NCBI GenBank assembly: GCA_016286075.1
Contig: JAEERZ010000002.1
Location: forward strand, 1 to 28,330
Source of the DNA: Selenomonadaceae bacterium
GTDB taxonomy: Bacteria > Bacillota > Negativicutes > Selenomonadales > Selenomonadaceae
Reading direction: 5' to 3'
Length of the DNA stretch: 28,330 nucleotides
Shown here piece after piece: positions 1 to 7,158 of the stretch (positions are counted from its first letter, which is position 1; the number at the start of each line of letters is the position of its first letter). The notes below the pieces were generated by a model that saw nothing but the letters and a program-made list of their open reading frames with translations, did not search any database and was not told the origin of the DNA. Made by a program: the position numbers and the translations under genes.

Positions 1-552
1 CTTCTGGGAATCGAAGGACGCCTTGCCGATAGGGCAATGAACGTTACCGGCCTTGTCCGTGCGATACTCGACCTGACCGGCCTTGATCGCCTTGATCGCC
101 TTCTCGAGATCCATCGTAACCGTGCCGAGCTTCGGGTTCGGCATCAGGCCGCGAGGACCGAGAATCTTACCGAGCTTTCCGACGACGCCCATCATATTCG
201 GCGTAGCGACCGCGACATCAAACTCGCACCAACCGCCCTGAATCTTCGTCACAAGCTCGTCGGAGCCGACGAAATCAGCGCCCGCCGCTTCCGCTTCGGC
301 AACCTTGTCGCCTTTCGCGAAAACGAGCACTCTCTTCGTTTTGCCCGTTCCATGCGGCAAAACCACCGCGCCGCGAACCTGCTGGTCCGCATATTTCGGG
401 TCTACGCCGAGACGAACATGAAGCTCGATCGTCTCATCGAATTTCGCCGTAGCGGTCTTCTTGACAATTTCCACCGCTTCGGAAATGCCGTAAAACTTCC
501 CCTCTTCAATGAGTTTTGCGGCTTCCTGATACTTCTTGCCTGCTTTTGCCAT
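1..552 (-). CDS. rplA: 50S ribosomal protein L1 (partial, 3' end outside window)
   Basis: L1 binds 23S rRNA at the mobile L1 stalk, helps release E-site tRNA, and in many bacteria represses its own operon. The frame is open from the ATG at 552 to the left edge, giving 184 of the roughly 230 residues expected, so about 45 C-terminal residues are missing. The N-terminus begins MAKAGKKYQEA, and family-typical segments such as GILGPRGLMPNPKLGTV-like residues and the GKTKRVLVFAKGD stretch are readable. A GGAG ribosome-binding site lies just upstream (about 560-570). It follows rplK by 61 bases, the standard L11-L1 order. Identity is clear; only the C-terminal end cannot be assessed. Confidence 0.96.
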   Translation of the reverse strand, partial: MAKAGKKYQEAAKLIEEGKFYGISEAVEIVKKTATAKFDETIELHVRLGVDPKYADQQVRGAVVLPHGTGKTKRVLVFAKGDKVAEAEAAGADFVGSDELVTKIQGGWCEFDVAVATPNMMGVVGKLGKILGPRGLMPNPKLGTVTMDLEKAIKAIKAGQVEYRTDKAGNVHCPIGKASFDSQK

Positions 553-613
553 TTAACATACTCCTTTCGTGGTACAAACGGTAGTACCTCCCACGTCTGC
601 ATGAACCGGATTG

Positions 614-1036
614 TCAGACAATCTCGATGCCCATGCTGCGCGCCGTTCCCTCGATCATACGGGTAGCCGCTTCGAGGTCGGCAGCGTTCAAATCCTGCAT
701 TTTAAGCTGTGCAATTTCCTGCGCCTTTGCTCGCGGAAGTTTTGCAACCTTCGTTTTGTTCGGCTCGCCGGACGCCTTCTCAAGGTTCGCCGCTTTTTTC
801 AGCAGCACCGCCGCCGGCGGCGTCTTCGTGATGAACGTGAAGGAACGATCTTCAAACACGGTGATTTCCACCGGGATGATAAGACCGGCCTGCTTCGCCG
901 TCCGCTCATTGAACTCCTTGACAAACGCCATGATATTCACGCCTGCCTGACCGAGCGCGGGACCTACCGGAGGAGCCGGCGTAGCCTTGCCTGCCAGGAC
1001 TTGCAGCTTGACGAGCTTTGCAACTTTCTTTGCCAT
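614..1036 (-). CDS. rplK: 50S ribosomal protein L11
   Basis: L11 forms the GTPase-associated stalk base on 23S rRNA and contacts EF-G and release factors. The 140-residue product has the usual family length. It starts MAKKVAKLVKLQVLAGKA, carries the proline-rich hinge PAPPVGPALGQ near residues 21-31, and has the C-terminal RNA-binding domain ending in MGIEIV. A near-perfect Shine-Dalgarno (AAGGAGGTG, 1046-1054) precedes the ATG by 9 bases. Just upstream of it, 1055-1065 holds a small palindrome (ACAGT-G-ACTGT), in the leader where L1 autoregulation acts in other bacteria; no L1 site could be confirmed. The gene lies between nusG and rplA in one transcription unit. Confidence 0.98.
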   Translation of the reverse strand: MAKKVAKLVKLQVLAGKATPAPPVGPALGQAGVNIMAFVKEFNERTAKQAGLIIPVEITVFEDRSFTFITKTPPAAVLLKKAANLEKASGEPNKTKVAKLPRAKAQEIAQLKMQDLNAADLEAATRMIEGTARSMGIEIV

Positions 1037-1076
1037 GTATGCTTACACCTCCTTACAGTGACTGTCTGTTTATATC

Positions 1077-1646
1077 TTAAATCTTTTCTACCTGTTCAAA
1101 ATCCAATTCCGCGACCGTCTCTCGGCCAAACATCTCGACCACGGCTTTGAGTTTTCCTCGTTCGCGATCGACCTCGGCGACCGTCGCCGGCAAGCTCTCA
1201 AAAGCCCCGGAATTGATCAGCACCTGCTGGCCCGGCTGTACGTCAAGCGTCGGCCGTCTTCTGATGCTCTCGCCCTCAGGCCTCAAGATATGGTTGACTT
1301 CCTCTTCCGTCAACGGAATCGGCTGGGTTGAAACAGACCCGACAAAACCGGTAACGCCCGGCGTATTGCGAACGACGTACCACGATTGATCGTCTACGAC
1401 CATCTGTACCAGCACATAGCCCGGGAACACCTTGCGCTTGACGATCTTCTTGCGGCCGTTCTGCATCTCCACGTCGTCTTCCATCGGAACAATGACGTTG
1501 AAGATCTTGTTCTCAAGCCCCATCGAACGAATCTTGCGCTCTAAATTGGCCTTGACTTTATTTTCATAACCCGAATAGGTATGAATGACATACCAGTGCT
1601 TTTCCGGATTCTGTTTTTCTTCCGTTTCCTGTCTTTCTTCTTCCAT
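1077..1646 (-). CDS. nusG: transcription termination/antitermination factor NusG
   Basis: NusG binds the RNA polymerase clamp, modulates pausing and Rho termination, and couples transcription to translation. The 189-residue product has an NGN domain (HWYVIHTYSGYENKV near residues 17-31, then the FPGYVLV segment) and a C-terminal KOW domain starting around VQPGQQVLI. An in-frame GTG/ATG further upstream would add about 22 residues that overlap secE and look nothing like NusG. The ATG at 1646 is preferred because it follows an AAGGCGGAG ribosome-binding site and gives the family-like start MEEERQETEE. The gene sits 14 bases after secE and 40 bases before rplK, the classic secE-nusG-rplK-rplA order. 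Confidence 0.96.
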   Translation of the reverse strand: MEEERQETEEKQNPEKHWYVIHTYSGYENKVKANLERKIRSMGLENKIFNVIVPMEDDVEMQNGRKKIVKRKVFPGYVLVQMVVDDQSWYVVRNTPGVTGFVGSVSTQPIPLTEEEVNHILRPEGESIRRRPTLDVQPGQQVLINSGAFESLPATVAEVDRERGKLKAVVEMFGRETVAELDFEQVEKI

Positions 1647-1660
1647 CGTCCGACTCCGCC

Positions 1661-1891
1661 TTATCGTAAAATGAGCGTAAACAATCTGGAAAAAAACGTA
1701 TCGCAGATCCAAATCAGCGCGCAGACGATCACGACCGCGACGGCAACGACAGCGGTGTCCGTCACGAGCTCACGTCTTGAAGTCCACGATACCTTCCCCA
1801 TCTCGGCCTTGACCTCGCCGAGAAACTTTATGAGATTGAAACCGGACTCCGACGAGGCCGTCAATGCTTTCTCTTCCGCCAAAACTTTCAC
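1661..1891 (-). CDS. secE: preprotein translocase subunit SecE
   Basis: SecE is the small essential membrane subunit that clamps SecY in the Sec channel. The product has 76 residues, typical for the single-spanning Gram-positive-type SecE. A cytoplasmic amphipathic region contains the conserved FLGEVKAEMGKVSWTSRREL-type stretch (about residues 24-43, with the VSWTSRRE signature). One hydrophobic segment follows (about 46-70, rich in V, A and I). The gene lies between rpmG and nusG, its standard place. Short length makes the exact start less certain, but the ATG at 1891 fits the family. Confidence 0.95.
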   Translation of the reverse strand: MKVLAEEKALTASSESGFNLIKFLGEVKAEMGKVSWTSRRELVTDTAVVAVAVVIVCALIWICDTFFSRLFTLILR

Positions 1892-1914
1892 ATCCTCAGG
1901 CCGCCGGCAGGATA

Positions 1915-2079
1915 TTACTTCGTTTCCTTATGCGGCGTGTGCTTCTTGCAGAACTTGCAGTACTTGTTGATCTCGATACGATCGGGATCGTTCTTCTTGT
2001 TCTTGTTGGTCCTGTAATTGCGGTTCTTGCAAACCGTACAGGCCAACGTAATCGCGTTGCGGTTCGCAGTCTTGGCCAT
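1915..2079 (-). CDS. rpmG: 50S ribosomal protein L33 (zinc-binding form)
   Basis: This 54-residue protein starts MAKTANRNAITLACTVCKNR and ends KKHTPHKETK, the L33 pattern. Two CxxC pairs (C14/C17 and C41/C44) mark the zinc-binding (C+) form, which zinc-responsive bacteria sometimes pair with a cysteine-free paralogue; no paralogue is in this window. The ATG at 2079 follows a GAGGAG ribosome-binding site. It is the first gene of the rpmG-secE-nusG-rplK-rplA unit, read from the TTGACA promoter at 2138-2166. Conserved order with secE supports the call. Confidence 0.96.
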   Translation of the reverse strand: MAKTANRNAITLACTVCKNRNYRTNKNKKNDPDRIEINKYCKFCKKHTPHKETK

Positions 2080-2137
2080 TGTATGCACTCCTCACTCATT
2101 ACACAAAAATAAAACGCGCACAAAACGTCGCTGATAT

Positions 2138-2166
2138 AATTTAGCATACTTGCTTTCACGTGTCAA
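2138..2166 (-). promoter_or_regulatory. sigma-70-type promoter for rpmG-secE-nusG-rplK-rplA
   Basis: On the minus strand a perfect TTGACA (2161-2166) is followed after 17 bases by TAAATT (2138-2143), preceded by TG one base upstream (extended -10 form). It lies between the tRNA-cluster terminator and the rpmG start, with a leader of about 50 bases. Seen directly; activity is inferred. Confidence 0.75.
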
Positions 2167-2186
2167 TAAAAATATGTAGCGGATAC

Positions 2187-2212
2187 AAAAAATCCCCGCG
2201 CAAGGCAGGGAT
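2187..2212 (-). terminator. Rho-independent terminator of the tRNA cluster
   Basis: On the minus strand an 8-bp stem (2205-2212 with 2192-2199, one G-U pair) closes a 5-base loop and is followed by six T residues. It lies 10 bases beyond the CCA end of tRNA-Met and just before the rpmG promoter, so the tRNAs and the ribosomal protein genes are separate units. Confidence 0.85.
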
Positions 2213-2222
2213 AAACTTTCTT

Positions 2223-2299
2223 TGGTGGCGGAAGGGAGATTTGAACTCTCGACACTGCGGGTATGAACCGCATGCTCTAGCCAACTGAGCTATTCCGCC
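2223..2299 (-). tRNA. tRNA-Met (CAT), elongator
   Basis: The 77-nt gene includes an encoded CCA. The acceptor stem is GGCGGAA/TTCCGCC, the anticodon loop is TTCATAC (anticodon CAT), and the T arm carries GTTCAAATC. A normally paired first base pair and the body sequence resemble the elongator Met tRNA of Bacillus rather than the initiator or the lysidine-modified Ile tRNA, which also read as CAT in DNA. It is last in the five-tRNA cluster. Confidence 0.93.
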
Positions 2300-2314
2300 A
2301 TATCAATTTATCAA

Positions 2315-2390
2315 TGGAGCTGATGACCGGGATTGAACCGGTGACCTTATCCTTACCAAGGATACGCTCTGCCGACTGAGCTACATCAGC
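2315..2390 (-). tRNA. tRNA-Thr (GGT)
   Basis: The 76-nt gene includes CCA. The acceptor stem is GCTGATG/CATCAGC, the D arm reads AGCTCAGTCGGCAGAGC, the anticodon loop is TTGGTAA (anticodon GGT), and the T loop is GGTTCAATCCC. All arms pair. It is fourth in the cluster in transcription order. Confidence 0.97.
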
Positions 2391-2400
2391 ACTAAACACT

Positions 2401-2476
<76 letters not shown>

Positions 2477-2482
2477 ATATGA

Positions 2483-2568
2483 TGGTGGGCAGGGCTGGAT
2501 TCGAACCAGCGTAGCCGTTAAGCGACAGATTTACAGTCTGTTCCCTTTAACCACTCGGGCACCTACCC
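2483..2568 (-). tRNA. tRNA-Tyr (GTA)
   Basis: The 86-nt class II gene has a long variable arm. The acceptor stem is GGGTAGG/CCTGCCC with one T-G pair, the anticodon loop is CTGTAAA (anticodon GTA), and the T loop is GGTTCGAATCC. CCA is encoded. It lies between the two initiator tRNA genes. Confidence 0.97.
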
Positions 2569-2571
2569 ATT

Positions 2572-2647
<76 letters not shown>

Positions 2648-2681
2648 ATGTTCTGCCGTAATCATCGGCTGACAGATAGAA

Positions 2682-2710
2682 ATCATACCATAAGCCGAAT
2701 TGTTTGTAAA
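2682..2710 (-). promoter_or_regulatory. proximal promoter of the tRNA cluster
   Basis: On the minus strand TTTACA (2705-2710, five of six consensus bases) is separated by 17 bases from TATGAT (2682-2687, five of six). The first tRNA starts 35 bases downstream. Spacing and match make this a strong candidate. Confidence 0.8.
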
Positions 2711-2764
2711 GGGGGAAAATGCGTAAAATCAAAAAGAGTTTGTTTTTTAAGGTTTCATCCAATT

Positions 2765-2793
2765 ATGATACGCGGTTCAAATTGCAGTACCAA
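2765..2793 (-). promoter_or_regulatory. possible distal promoter of the tRNA cluster
   Basis: On the minus strand TTGGTA (2788-2793) and TATCAT (2765-2770) are 17 bases apart, 83 bases upstream of the proximal promoter. Tandem promoters are common before stable RNA genes, but this one matches consensus less well. Confidence 0.45.
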
Positions 2794-2810
2794 ATTCGCC
2801 TGTAATAAAT

Positions 2811-2855
2811 GAAAAAGACGGCTTCGCGAATCTGCCTTCTTCCGCAAAGCCGTCT
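2811..2855 (-). terminator. Rho-independent terminator after coaBC
   Basis: A 13-bp stem with one mismatch (2843-2855 with 2816-2828) and a 14-base loop is followed on the minus strand by five T residues (2812-2816). It begins 13 bases after the coaBC stop and ends the dapF-to-coaBC operon, which in many Firmicutes continues into priA. Confidence 0.88.
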
Positions 2856-2867
2856 CCTTATATCTTT

Positions 2868-4064
2868 TTATTGCTCAGGCAGCACGCGGTCAAAAATGCG
2901 CTTCGCGATTTCCCTTTTCGTCATCATTGGCACATCCTCGATGCCGCCGTCACGCGAAATAATTTTGACGAGATTCGTCGCGGTGTTGAAACCCGCCCCC
3001 GGCTTCGTCACGTCGTTCGCGACGATGAAGTCGAGATTCTTTTTTTCCATCTTTTCCCGCGCGTACTGCAAAAGATTTTGCGTTTCCGCTGCAAATCCGA
3101 CCAGAATCTGTCCCGGGCGTTTCTTTTGCCCAAGCTCTTTCAATATATCGGGATTCTTTTCCAATATAATAGAAAGTTCTTCGTCATTCTTTTTAATCTT
3201 ATGCTCGGAAACGCTTTTCGGACGATAATCGGCGACAGCCGCCGCCTTGATGACAATGCGGCTCGTCTCCGCTTCTCTGAGCACAGCTTCCCGCATCTCC
3301 GCCGCCGTCTCGACGGAAATGAACTTTTTCAACCCCGTCGGAGGTTGTAAAGCCGAAGGACCCGACACCAGTACGACCTCCGCACCCCGTGCCGCCGCTT
3401 CTTCCGCCAGCGCATACCCCATGCGTCCGCTGGAACGATTCCCGATATAACGTACGGGATCGATAGGCTCAATCGTCCCCGCCGCCGTCACAAGCACCTT
3501 AACGCCGGCGAGTCGGTCTCCCTCCGCGAAAAACCGTTCCAATGCCGCCACGATCTCCGCCGGCTCTGCAAGCCGCCCCGGACCTTCCGCGCCGCAGGCG
3601 AGCTTCCCCGTCCCCGGCGGGATAATGTGCGCGCCGCGTTCCGCAAGGATATTGATATTCTTCTGCGTTGCGGGATGCGCGTACATATTGCTGTTCATTG
3701 CGGGAGCAAAAAATACCGGGACTGTCGTAGCCAACAGCGTCGTCGTCAACATATCGTCGGCAATGCCTAAAGCCGCTTTCGCCATAATATTCGCCGTAGC
3801 GGGAGCGACAAGCGCCGCGTCCGCCCACTCGGCCAGCGAAATATGTGCAACGTTCCAATGCTGCACAGGCGCCCACATATCGACGGTCACAGGATTGCCG
3901 CTGATTTCACGAAAAGTCAGCTCCGTCACAAACTCCGTCGCTTCCCGCGTCATAACGACGCGAACTTCCGCGCCTGCCTTCCGAAGCCGGCTCACGACCT
4001 CCACGGCCTTGTATGCGGCGATTCCGCCCGTGACGCCAAGAAGTATCTTTTTGCCCTGAAGCAT
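2868..4064 (-). CDS. coaBC: bifunctional phosphopantothenoylcysteine decarboxylase / phosphopantothenate-cysteine ligase
   Basis: CoaBC performs two steps of coenzyme A synthesis: CTP-dependent joining of cysteine to phosphopantothenate (CoaB) and FMN-dependent decarboxylation (CoaC). The 398-residue length is usual. CoaC is N-terminal: GVTGGIAAYK (10-19), the catalytic histidine at 74 in NVAHISLAEW, the PAMNSNMY motif (121-128), and the flap cysteine 157. CoaB follows from about 187, with NRSSGRMG (209-216), AAVADYRP (275-282) and the lysine at 289. It starts 15 bases after rpoZ, is the last gene of the operon, and is followed by a strong terminator. All key residues seen are intact. Confidence 0.97.
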   Translation of the reverse strand: MLQGKKILLGVTGGIAAYKAVEVVSRLRKAGAEVRVVMTREATEFVTELTFREISGNPVTVDMWAPVQHWNVAHISLAEWADAALVAPATANIMAKAALGIADDMLTTTLLATTVPVFFAPAMNSNMYAHPATQKNINILAERGAHIIPPGTGKLACGAEGPGRLAEPAEIVAALERFFAEGDRLAGVKVLVTAAGTIEPIDPVRYIGNRSSGRMGYALAEEAAARGAEVVLVSGPSALQPPTGLKKFISVETAAEMREAVLREAETSRIVIKAAAVADYRPKSVSEHKIKKNDEELSIILEKNPDILKELGQKKRPGQILVGFAAETQNLLQYAREKMEKKNLDFIVANDVTKPGAGFNTATNLVKIISRDGGIEDVPMMTKREIAKRIFDRVLPEQ

Positions 4065-4079
4065 GTTTACCGCTCCTAT

Positions 4080-4307
4080 TTATTTGATTCCGAGCTTGGT
4101 GCGCTCGTAGCCGATCTTGTCCTCCACAACTTCGGCCAGCGCCCGCGTCACATTTTTATTGGAAGGAACCTTGACTTTGACCTGCGCGCCGTCCAAGAGC
4201 TGACGTGCGCGTTTCGCCGCCAGCACAGCCAGCGTATAGCGGCTGTCCACCTTCGTCAAAAGATCTTTCATCGGCGGATGTACAATATCCATCTGCATAT
4301 CGCTCAC
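4080..4307 (-). CDS. rpoZ: DNA-directed RNA polymerase omega subunit
   Basis: Omega binds the beta' C-terminal region and helps RNA polymerase assembly. The 75-residue product is family length. It carries the conserved segments LLTKVDSRYTLAVLAAKRARQ (roughly residues 16-36, key residues DSRYTL and AKRARQ) and the following NVTRALAEV helix. Its start overlaps the gmk stop by 4 bases, and coaBC follows after 15 bases, the widespread gmk-rpoZ-coaBC order. Confidence 0.96.
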   Translation of the reverse strand: MSDMQMDIVHPPMKDLLTKVDSRYTLAVLAAKRARQLLDGAQVKVKVPSNKNVTRALAEVVEDKIGYERTKLGIK

Positions 4308-4912
4308 GCTCCTTTAATTATTTCGTCGATTTTTTCCAAATTATTGCACGTGCGTGCATGCTCGGCGGAAACAATTGCCGCAAGCGTTTGCACGGAATGC
4401 TCCACCGTATCGTTCACAATCGTATAGGTATATTCTCTTGCAACGGCAATCTCTCCCGCCGCCGCCGCAAGCCGACGCTCCACCGCTTCCTCCGAGTCCG
4501 TGCCGCGGCCACGAAGCCGTTTCGCCAATTCCTCAATGGAGGGAGGCAAAATAAAAACGTAAACCCCGTCCGGGAATTTCTTTTGCACGTTCAGAGCGCC
4601 CTGTGTATCAATCTCCAGCAGAATGTCCTGCCCCTTGGATAACTTTTCTTCTATCTTTTTTAGAGGCGTTCCGTAATAATTGCCGTAAACTTCCGCCCAT
4701 TCCAGCAGTTCCCCGTTTTCGATCATCGACTCGAATTCGCCGCGGGAAAGGAAATAATAATTGACGCCTTCCTGCTCTCCGGCGCGAGGCTCGCGGGTTG
4801 TCGCCGATACGGAATAAGCCACGTCCTCATGCTCTTTGAGAAATGCCGAGCACACGGTGCCTTTCCCCGCCCCCGAAGGGCCGGATACTACAATCAGGAA
4901 GCCTTTTCTCAT
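4304..4912 (-). CDS. gmk: guanylate kinase
   Basis: Gmk phosphorylates GMP to GDP with ATP, a salvage and synthesis step that also limits the GTP and (p)ppGpp pool. The 202-residue product has the P-loop GPSGAGKGT at 11-19. Next come the GMP-binding region with SVSATTREPRAGE (about 34-46) and YYF, the EWAEVYGNYYGTP segment, and the lid with RLRGRGTDSEE. It overlaps remA upstream and rpoZ downstream by 4 bases each, so translation is coupled. The remA-gmk-rpoZ order is a Firmicutes signature. Confidence 0.97.
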   Translation of the reverse strand: MRKGFLIVVSGPSGAGKGTVCSAFLKEHEDVAYSVSATTREPRAGEQEGVNYYFLSRGEFESMIENGELLEWAEVYGNYYGTPLKKIEEKLSKGQDILLEIDTQGALNVQKKFPDGVYVFILPPSIEELAKRLRGRGTDSEEAVERRLAAAAGEIAVAREYTYTIVNDTVEHSVQTLAAIVSAEHARTCNNLEKIDEIIKGA

Positions 4913-5187
4913 GACTCCTCATCCTCCGCTTTGGCACCCGCATCCTCCTTATCCGCAATACGGTTCACAATCGTCTCAGGCTGTACCGCGGAAAGAATCA
5001 CATGGCCGCTATCCATGACCAGCACCGACCGCGTGCGGCGCCCATAGGTCGCGTCAATCAAATCGCCGGCGTCCCGCGCCTCCTGCACAATACGCTTTAT
5101 CGGCGCCGATTCCGGGGCCACGATGGAAATGACGCGATGCGCCGAAACGACGTTGCCAAAACCGATATTGATAAATTTCATTTCCAT
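4909..5187 (-). CDS. remA: RemA family regulator (DUF370)
   Basis: RemA is a small DNA-binding protein that activates matrix and osmoprotection genes in Bacillus subtilis, where it forms ring-like oligomers. The 92-residue product shows the family pattern: KFINIGFGNVV (4-14), the SAPIKRIVQEARD stretch, and the DATYGRRTRSVLVMDSGHVI segment containing the conserved GRRTR. The last 15 residues are acidic and likely disordered. It lies 13 bases after yicC and overlaps gmk by 4 bases. The regulatory targets in this organism cannot be inferred from the window. Confidence 0.93.
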   Translation of the reverse strand: MEMKFINIGFGNVVSAHRVISIVAPESAPIKRIVQEARDAGDLIDATYGRRTRSVLVMDSGHVILSAVQPETIVNRIADKEDAGAKAEDEES

Positions 5188-5199
5188 AGCGTCGTCTCC

Positions 5200-6081
5200 C
5201 TACTCTATATTTTGAACCTGCTCCCGCAGCTTCTCGATCTCGCTTTTCATGTCCACCGCAAGCCGCGCCGCATGCACATTGTTCGCTTTTGAAGCCGTCG
5301 TATTGACTTCGCGGTTCATTTCCTGGATGAGGAAATCCAGCTTGCGCCCGACAGGTTCTTCCGCATGCTCCAAAATGGACCTGAACTGCTCGAAATGACT
5401 GCGAAGGCGGACAATCTCCTCGGTAAAATTCACCCGATCCGAATAAATGGCCGCTTCCTGAATGATTCGCGCCTCATCGATTTCCGCTCCTGCCAACGCT
5501 TCCTTGACGGTCGCCTCCAAGCGCTCGCGGTATTGCCTGACGATTTCGGGCCCCAGTGTCGAGACTTCTTCCACCTGTCCGGAAAGGATATCTATGCGCT
5601 TCAGAAAATCCGATTTGAGATTTTCTCCTTCCTTCTCGCGCATCGCGGTGAAACGGCGCATAGCCTCATCCAGCGCTTCCATGAGCACAGGCTCCGCTCC
5701 CTCAAGACCGTCCTGGGTCTCCATCGTCGTCAAGACCCCCGGATACGTCGCAATCATTTGCACATTGTCGGGTCTCGTCAACCGCAGAAGATCGCTTATC
5801 TCGTTCAGTGCCTTATGGTAAGCAATCGCCAACGGTTTGTCAAGCCGTATCTCCTGAACCCGCTCCCTCTTATCCATAAATTGCACGCTGACGGTCAGTT
5901 TCCCCCTCGACGCATACTCTTTTACTTTTGCCTTTATCGCTTCCGCGAATGCGTCGAGTACATGGGGAGCGCGGATATCAAGATCAAGGTATCGCTGATT
6001 GACCGCCTTCACCTCAATCGCAACCCGGTAGTCCTCCGTTTCCGAAAGCCCGGCTCCGAATCCGGTCATGCTTCTCAGCAC
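5200..6081 (-). CDS. yicC: YicC family endoribonuclease
   Basis: YicC proteins are widespread conserved factors; E. coli YicC has been reported to act in RNA turnover (RyhB decay) with endoribonuclease activity. The 293-residue product has the N-terminal family start MLRSMTGFGAG and the VNQRYLDL segment (about 28-35). The C-terminal DUF1732 region carries GRKLDFLIQEMNREVNT (about 254-270) and ends in a short amphipathic helix. The ATG at 6081 overlaps the end of dapF by 7 bases. The yicC-remA-gmk order is conserved in Firmicutes. The biochemical role here is inferred from the family. Confidence 0.94.
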   Translation of the reverse strand: MLRSMTGFGAGLSETEDYRVAIEVKAVNQRYLDLDIRAPHVLDAFAEAIKAKVKEYASRGKLTVSVQFMDKRERVQEIRLDKPLAIAYHKALNEISDLLRLTRPDNVQMIATYPGVLTTMETQDGLEGAEPVLMEALDEAMRRFTAMREKEGENLKSDFLKRIDILSGQVEEVSTLGPEIVRQYRERLEATVKEALAGAEIDEARIIQEAAIYSDRVNFTEEIVRLRSHFEQFRSILEHAEEPVGRKLDFLIQEMNREVNTTASKANNVHAARLAVDMKSEIEKLREQVQNIE

Positions 6082-6932
6082 TGCTCTCCCTCCTCATACA
6101 CGCCCGAAAAAACTTTTTCCGCCGGACCAGTCATATAAATATGATTGTTTTTCTCCGACCACTCGATGGTCAGCCGCCCTCCGTCAAGCTCTACCTCTGC
6201 ACGCCGTTCCGCGCGGCCGTTCAGAACCGCCGCCGTCAAAGACGCGCATGCGCCCGTACCGCAGGCCAGCGTCACCGCGGCGCCACGTTCCCAGACGCGC
6301 ATACGAAGATGCTCCCGGTCCCGTACCGCGACAAACTCCGTATTCGTCCTCTTTGGGAACCATTTATGCCGCTCAAAAGCTGGGCCGACCTTATCCATTT
6401 CCACGTCGTCCACATCGCCGACAAACACGACGCAATGCGGATTTCCCATCGAAACGCACGTCGCCTGATATTTTTTCCCCAGAACTTCAATCTCTTTCGC
6501 GATTACGCGCTCTTCGCCGAATCCCTCCACGGGAATGCGGTTCGCTTCCAACACCGGCTCGCCCATGTCTACCTCGACGCCCACCGGCTTGCCGTTTTCT
6601 TTTACGATACGCGGAATAAGGATCCCCGCTCCCGTTTCCACGCTGAAACTTTCCTTCTCAGTCATCCCTTCGTCATATACGAGCCGCGCAAAACAGCGAA
6701 TACCGTTGCCGCACATCTCCGCCTCGCTGCCGTCCGCATTGAATATTCTCATGCAAAAATCCGCAGCCGACGAGGACAGGACATAAATCAACCCGTCCGC
6801 GCCAATCCCATAATGACGGTCGCAAACGCTCCGGGAAAGCTCCGCGACGTTGGCAGGGATGCCGCCCTTCCGAGCGTCGACCAAAACGAAATCATTGCCG
6901 CACCCTTGCCATTTCGTAAAAGCCAGCGACAT
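6075..6932 (-). CDS. dapF: diaminopimelate epimerase
   Basis: DapF converts LL-diaminopimelate to the meso form, used in peptidoglycan and lysine synthesis. The 285-residue product starts MSLAFTKWQGCGNDF. It has both catalytic cysteines: C74 in MCGNGIRC and C224 in ACGTGACAS. A GTG codon 18 bases upstream is in frame, but the ATG at 6932 is preferred because AAGGAG lies 9 bases before it and inside the longer version. It is the first gene of the dapF-yicC-remA-gmk-rpoZ-coaBC unit and is divergent from uppP, another cell-wall gene. Confidence 0.97.
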   Translation of the reverse strand: MSLAFTKWQGCGNDFVLVDARKGGIPANVAELSRSVCDRHYGIGADGLIYVLSSSAADFCMRIFNADGSEAEMCGNGIRCFARLVYDEGMTEKESFSVETGAGILIPRIVKENGKPVGVEVDMGEPVLEANRIPVEGFGEERVIAKEIEVLGKKYQATCVSMGNPHCVVFVGDVDDVEMDKVGPAFERHKWFPKRTNTEFVAVRDREHLRMRVWERGAAVTLACGTGACASLTAAVLNGRAERRAEVELDGGRLTIEWSEKNNHIYMTGPAEKVFSGVYEEGEQC

Positions 6933-6959
6933 ACTTTCACACTCCTTCACAATAATAGT

Positions 6960-6988
6960 ATTTTATATGTTTCAGCGAAAAACTGCAA
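6960..6988 (-). promoter_or_regulatory. possible dapF operon promoter
   Basis: On the minus strand TTGCAG (6983-6988) and TAAAAT (6960-6965) are 17 bases apart, 28 bases before the dapF ATG. The -10 matches five of six bases; the -35 is weak. Position is right for a promoter of the operon. Confidence 0.45.
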
Positions 6989-7019
6989 CGGAAAAATCGC
7001 TTGCCTTGGGAACTGTCGA

Positions 7020-7077
7020 AAAATAACTTACCCATCTGGCTTGTCTAAATTTCCGTGCCATTCGGGCAAGTTATTTT
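7020..7077. repeat. 58-bp inverted repeat between dapF and uppP
   Basis: Arms of 14 bases (7020-7033 and 7064-7077, AAAATAACTT plus CCC) are complementary except for one position, which becomes a G-U pair if the minus strand is transcribed. The 30-base interior holds a second small pair (TGGC/GCCA). It lies between the two divergent predicted promoters, so it is not an ordinary gene-end terminator. An operator, a leftover mobile palindrome, or a terminator that insulates the two directions are all possible. Confidence 0.7.
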
Positions 7078-7091
7078 CCTCCATTTCCCTA

Positions 7092-7120
7092 TTGAATCTT
7101 TGAAAAAGAACTTTTATAAT
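7092..7120 (+). promoter_or_regulatory. promoter of uppP
   Basis: TTGAAT (7092-7097) is followed after 17 bases by a perfect TATAAT (7115-7120). The GTG start of uppP is 39 bases further on, giving a leader of about 30 bases that contains the GGAGG ribosome-binding site (7147-7151). Confidence 0.75.
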
Positions 7121-7158
7121 GAAGCGATAAATTTGATACATATGTTGGAGGAATCAAC

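Noticed and set aside
1055..1065. Palindrome before rplK as a possible L1 autoregulation site
   Set aside because: Only 11 bases; I could not fold the leader into the L1-binding shape known from 23S rRNA, so it is mentioned but not called.
2223..2299. Reading the CAT tRNA as the lysidine-modified tRNA-Ile, given tilS in the window
   Set aside because: The acceptor stem and body match elongator Met tRNA; the Ile form has a different acceptor stem.
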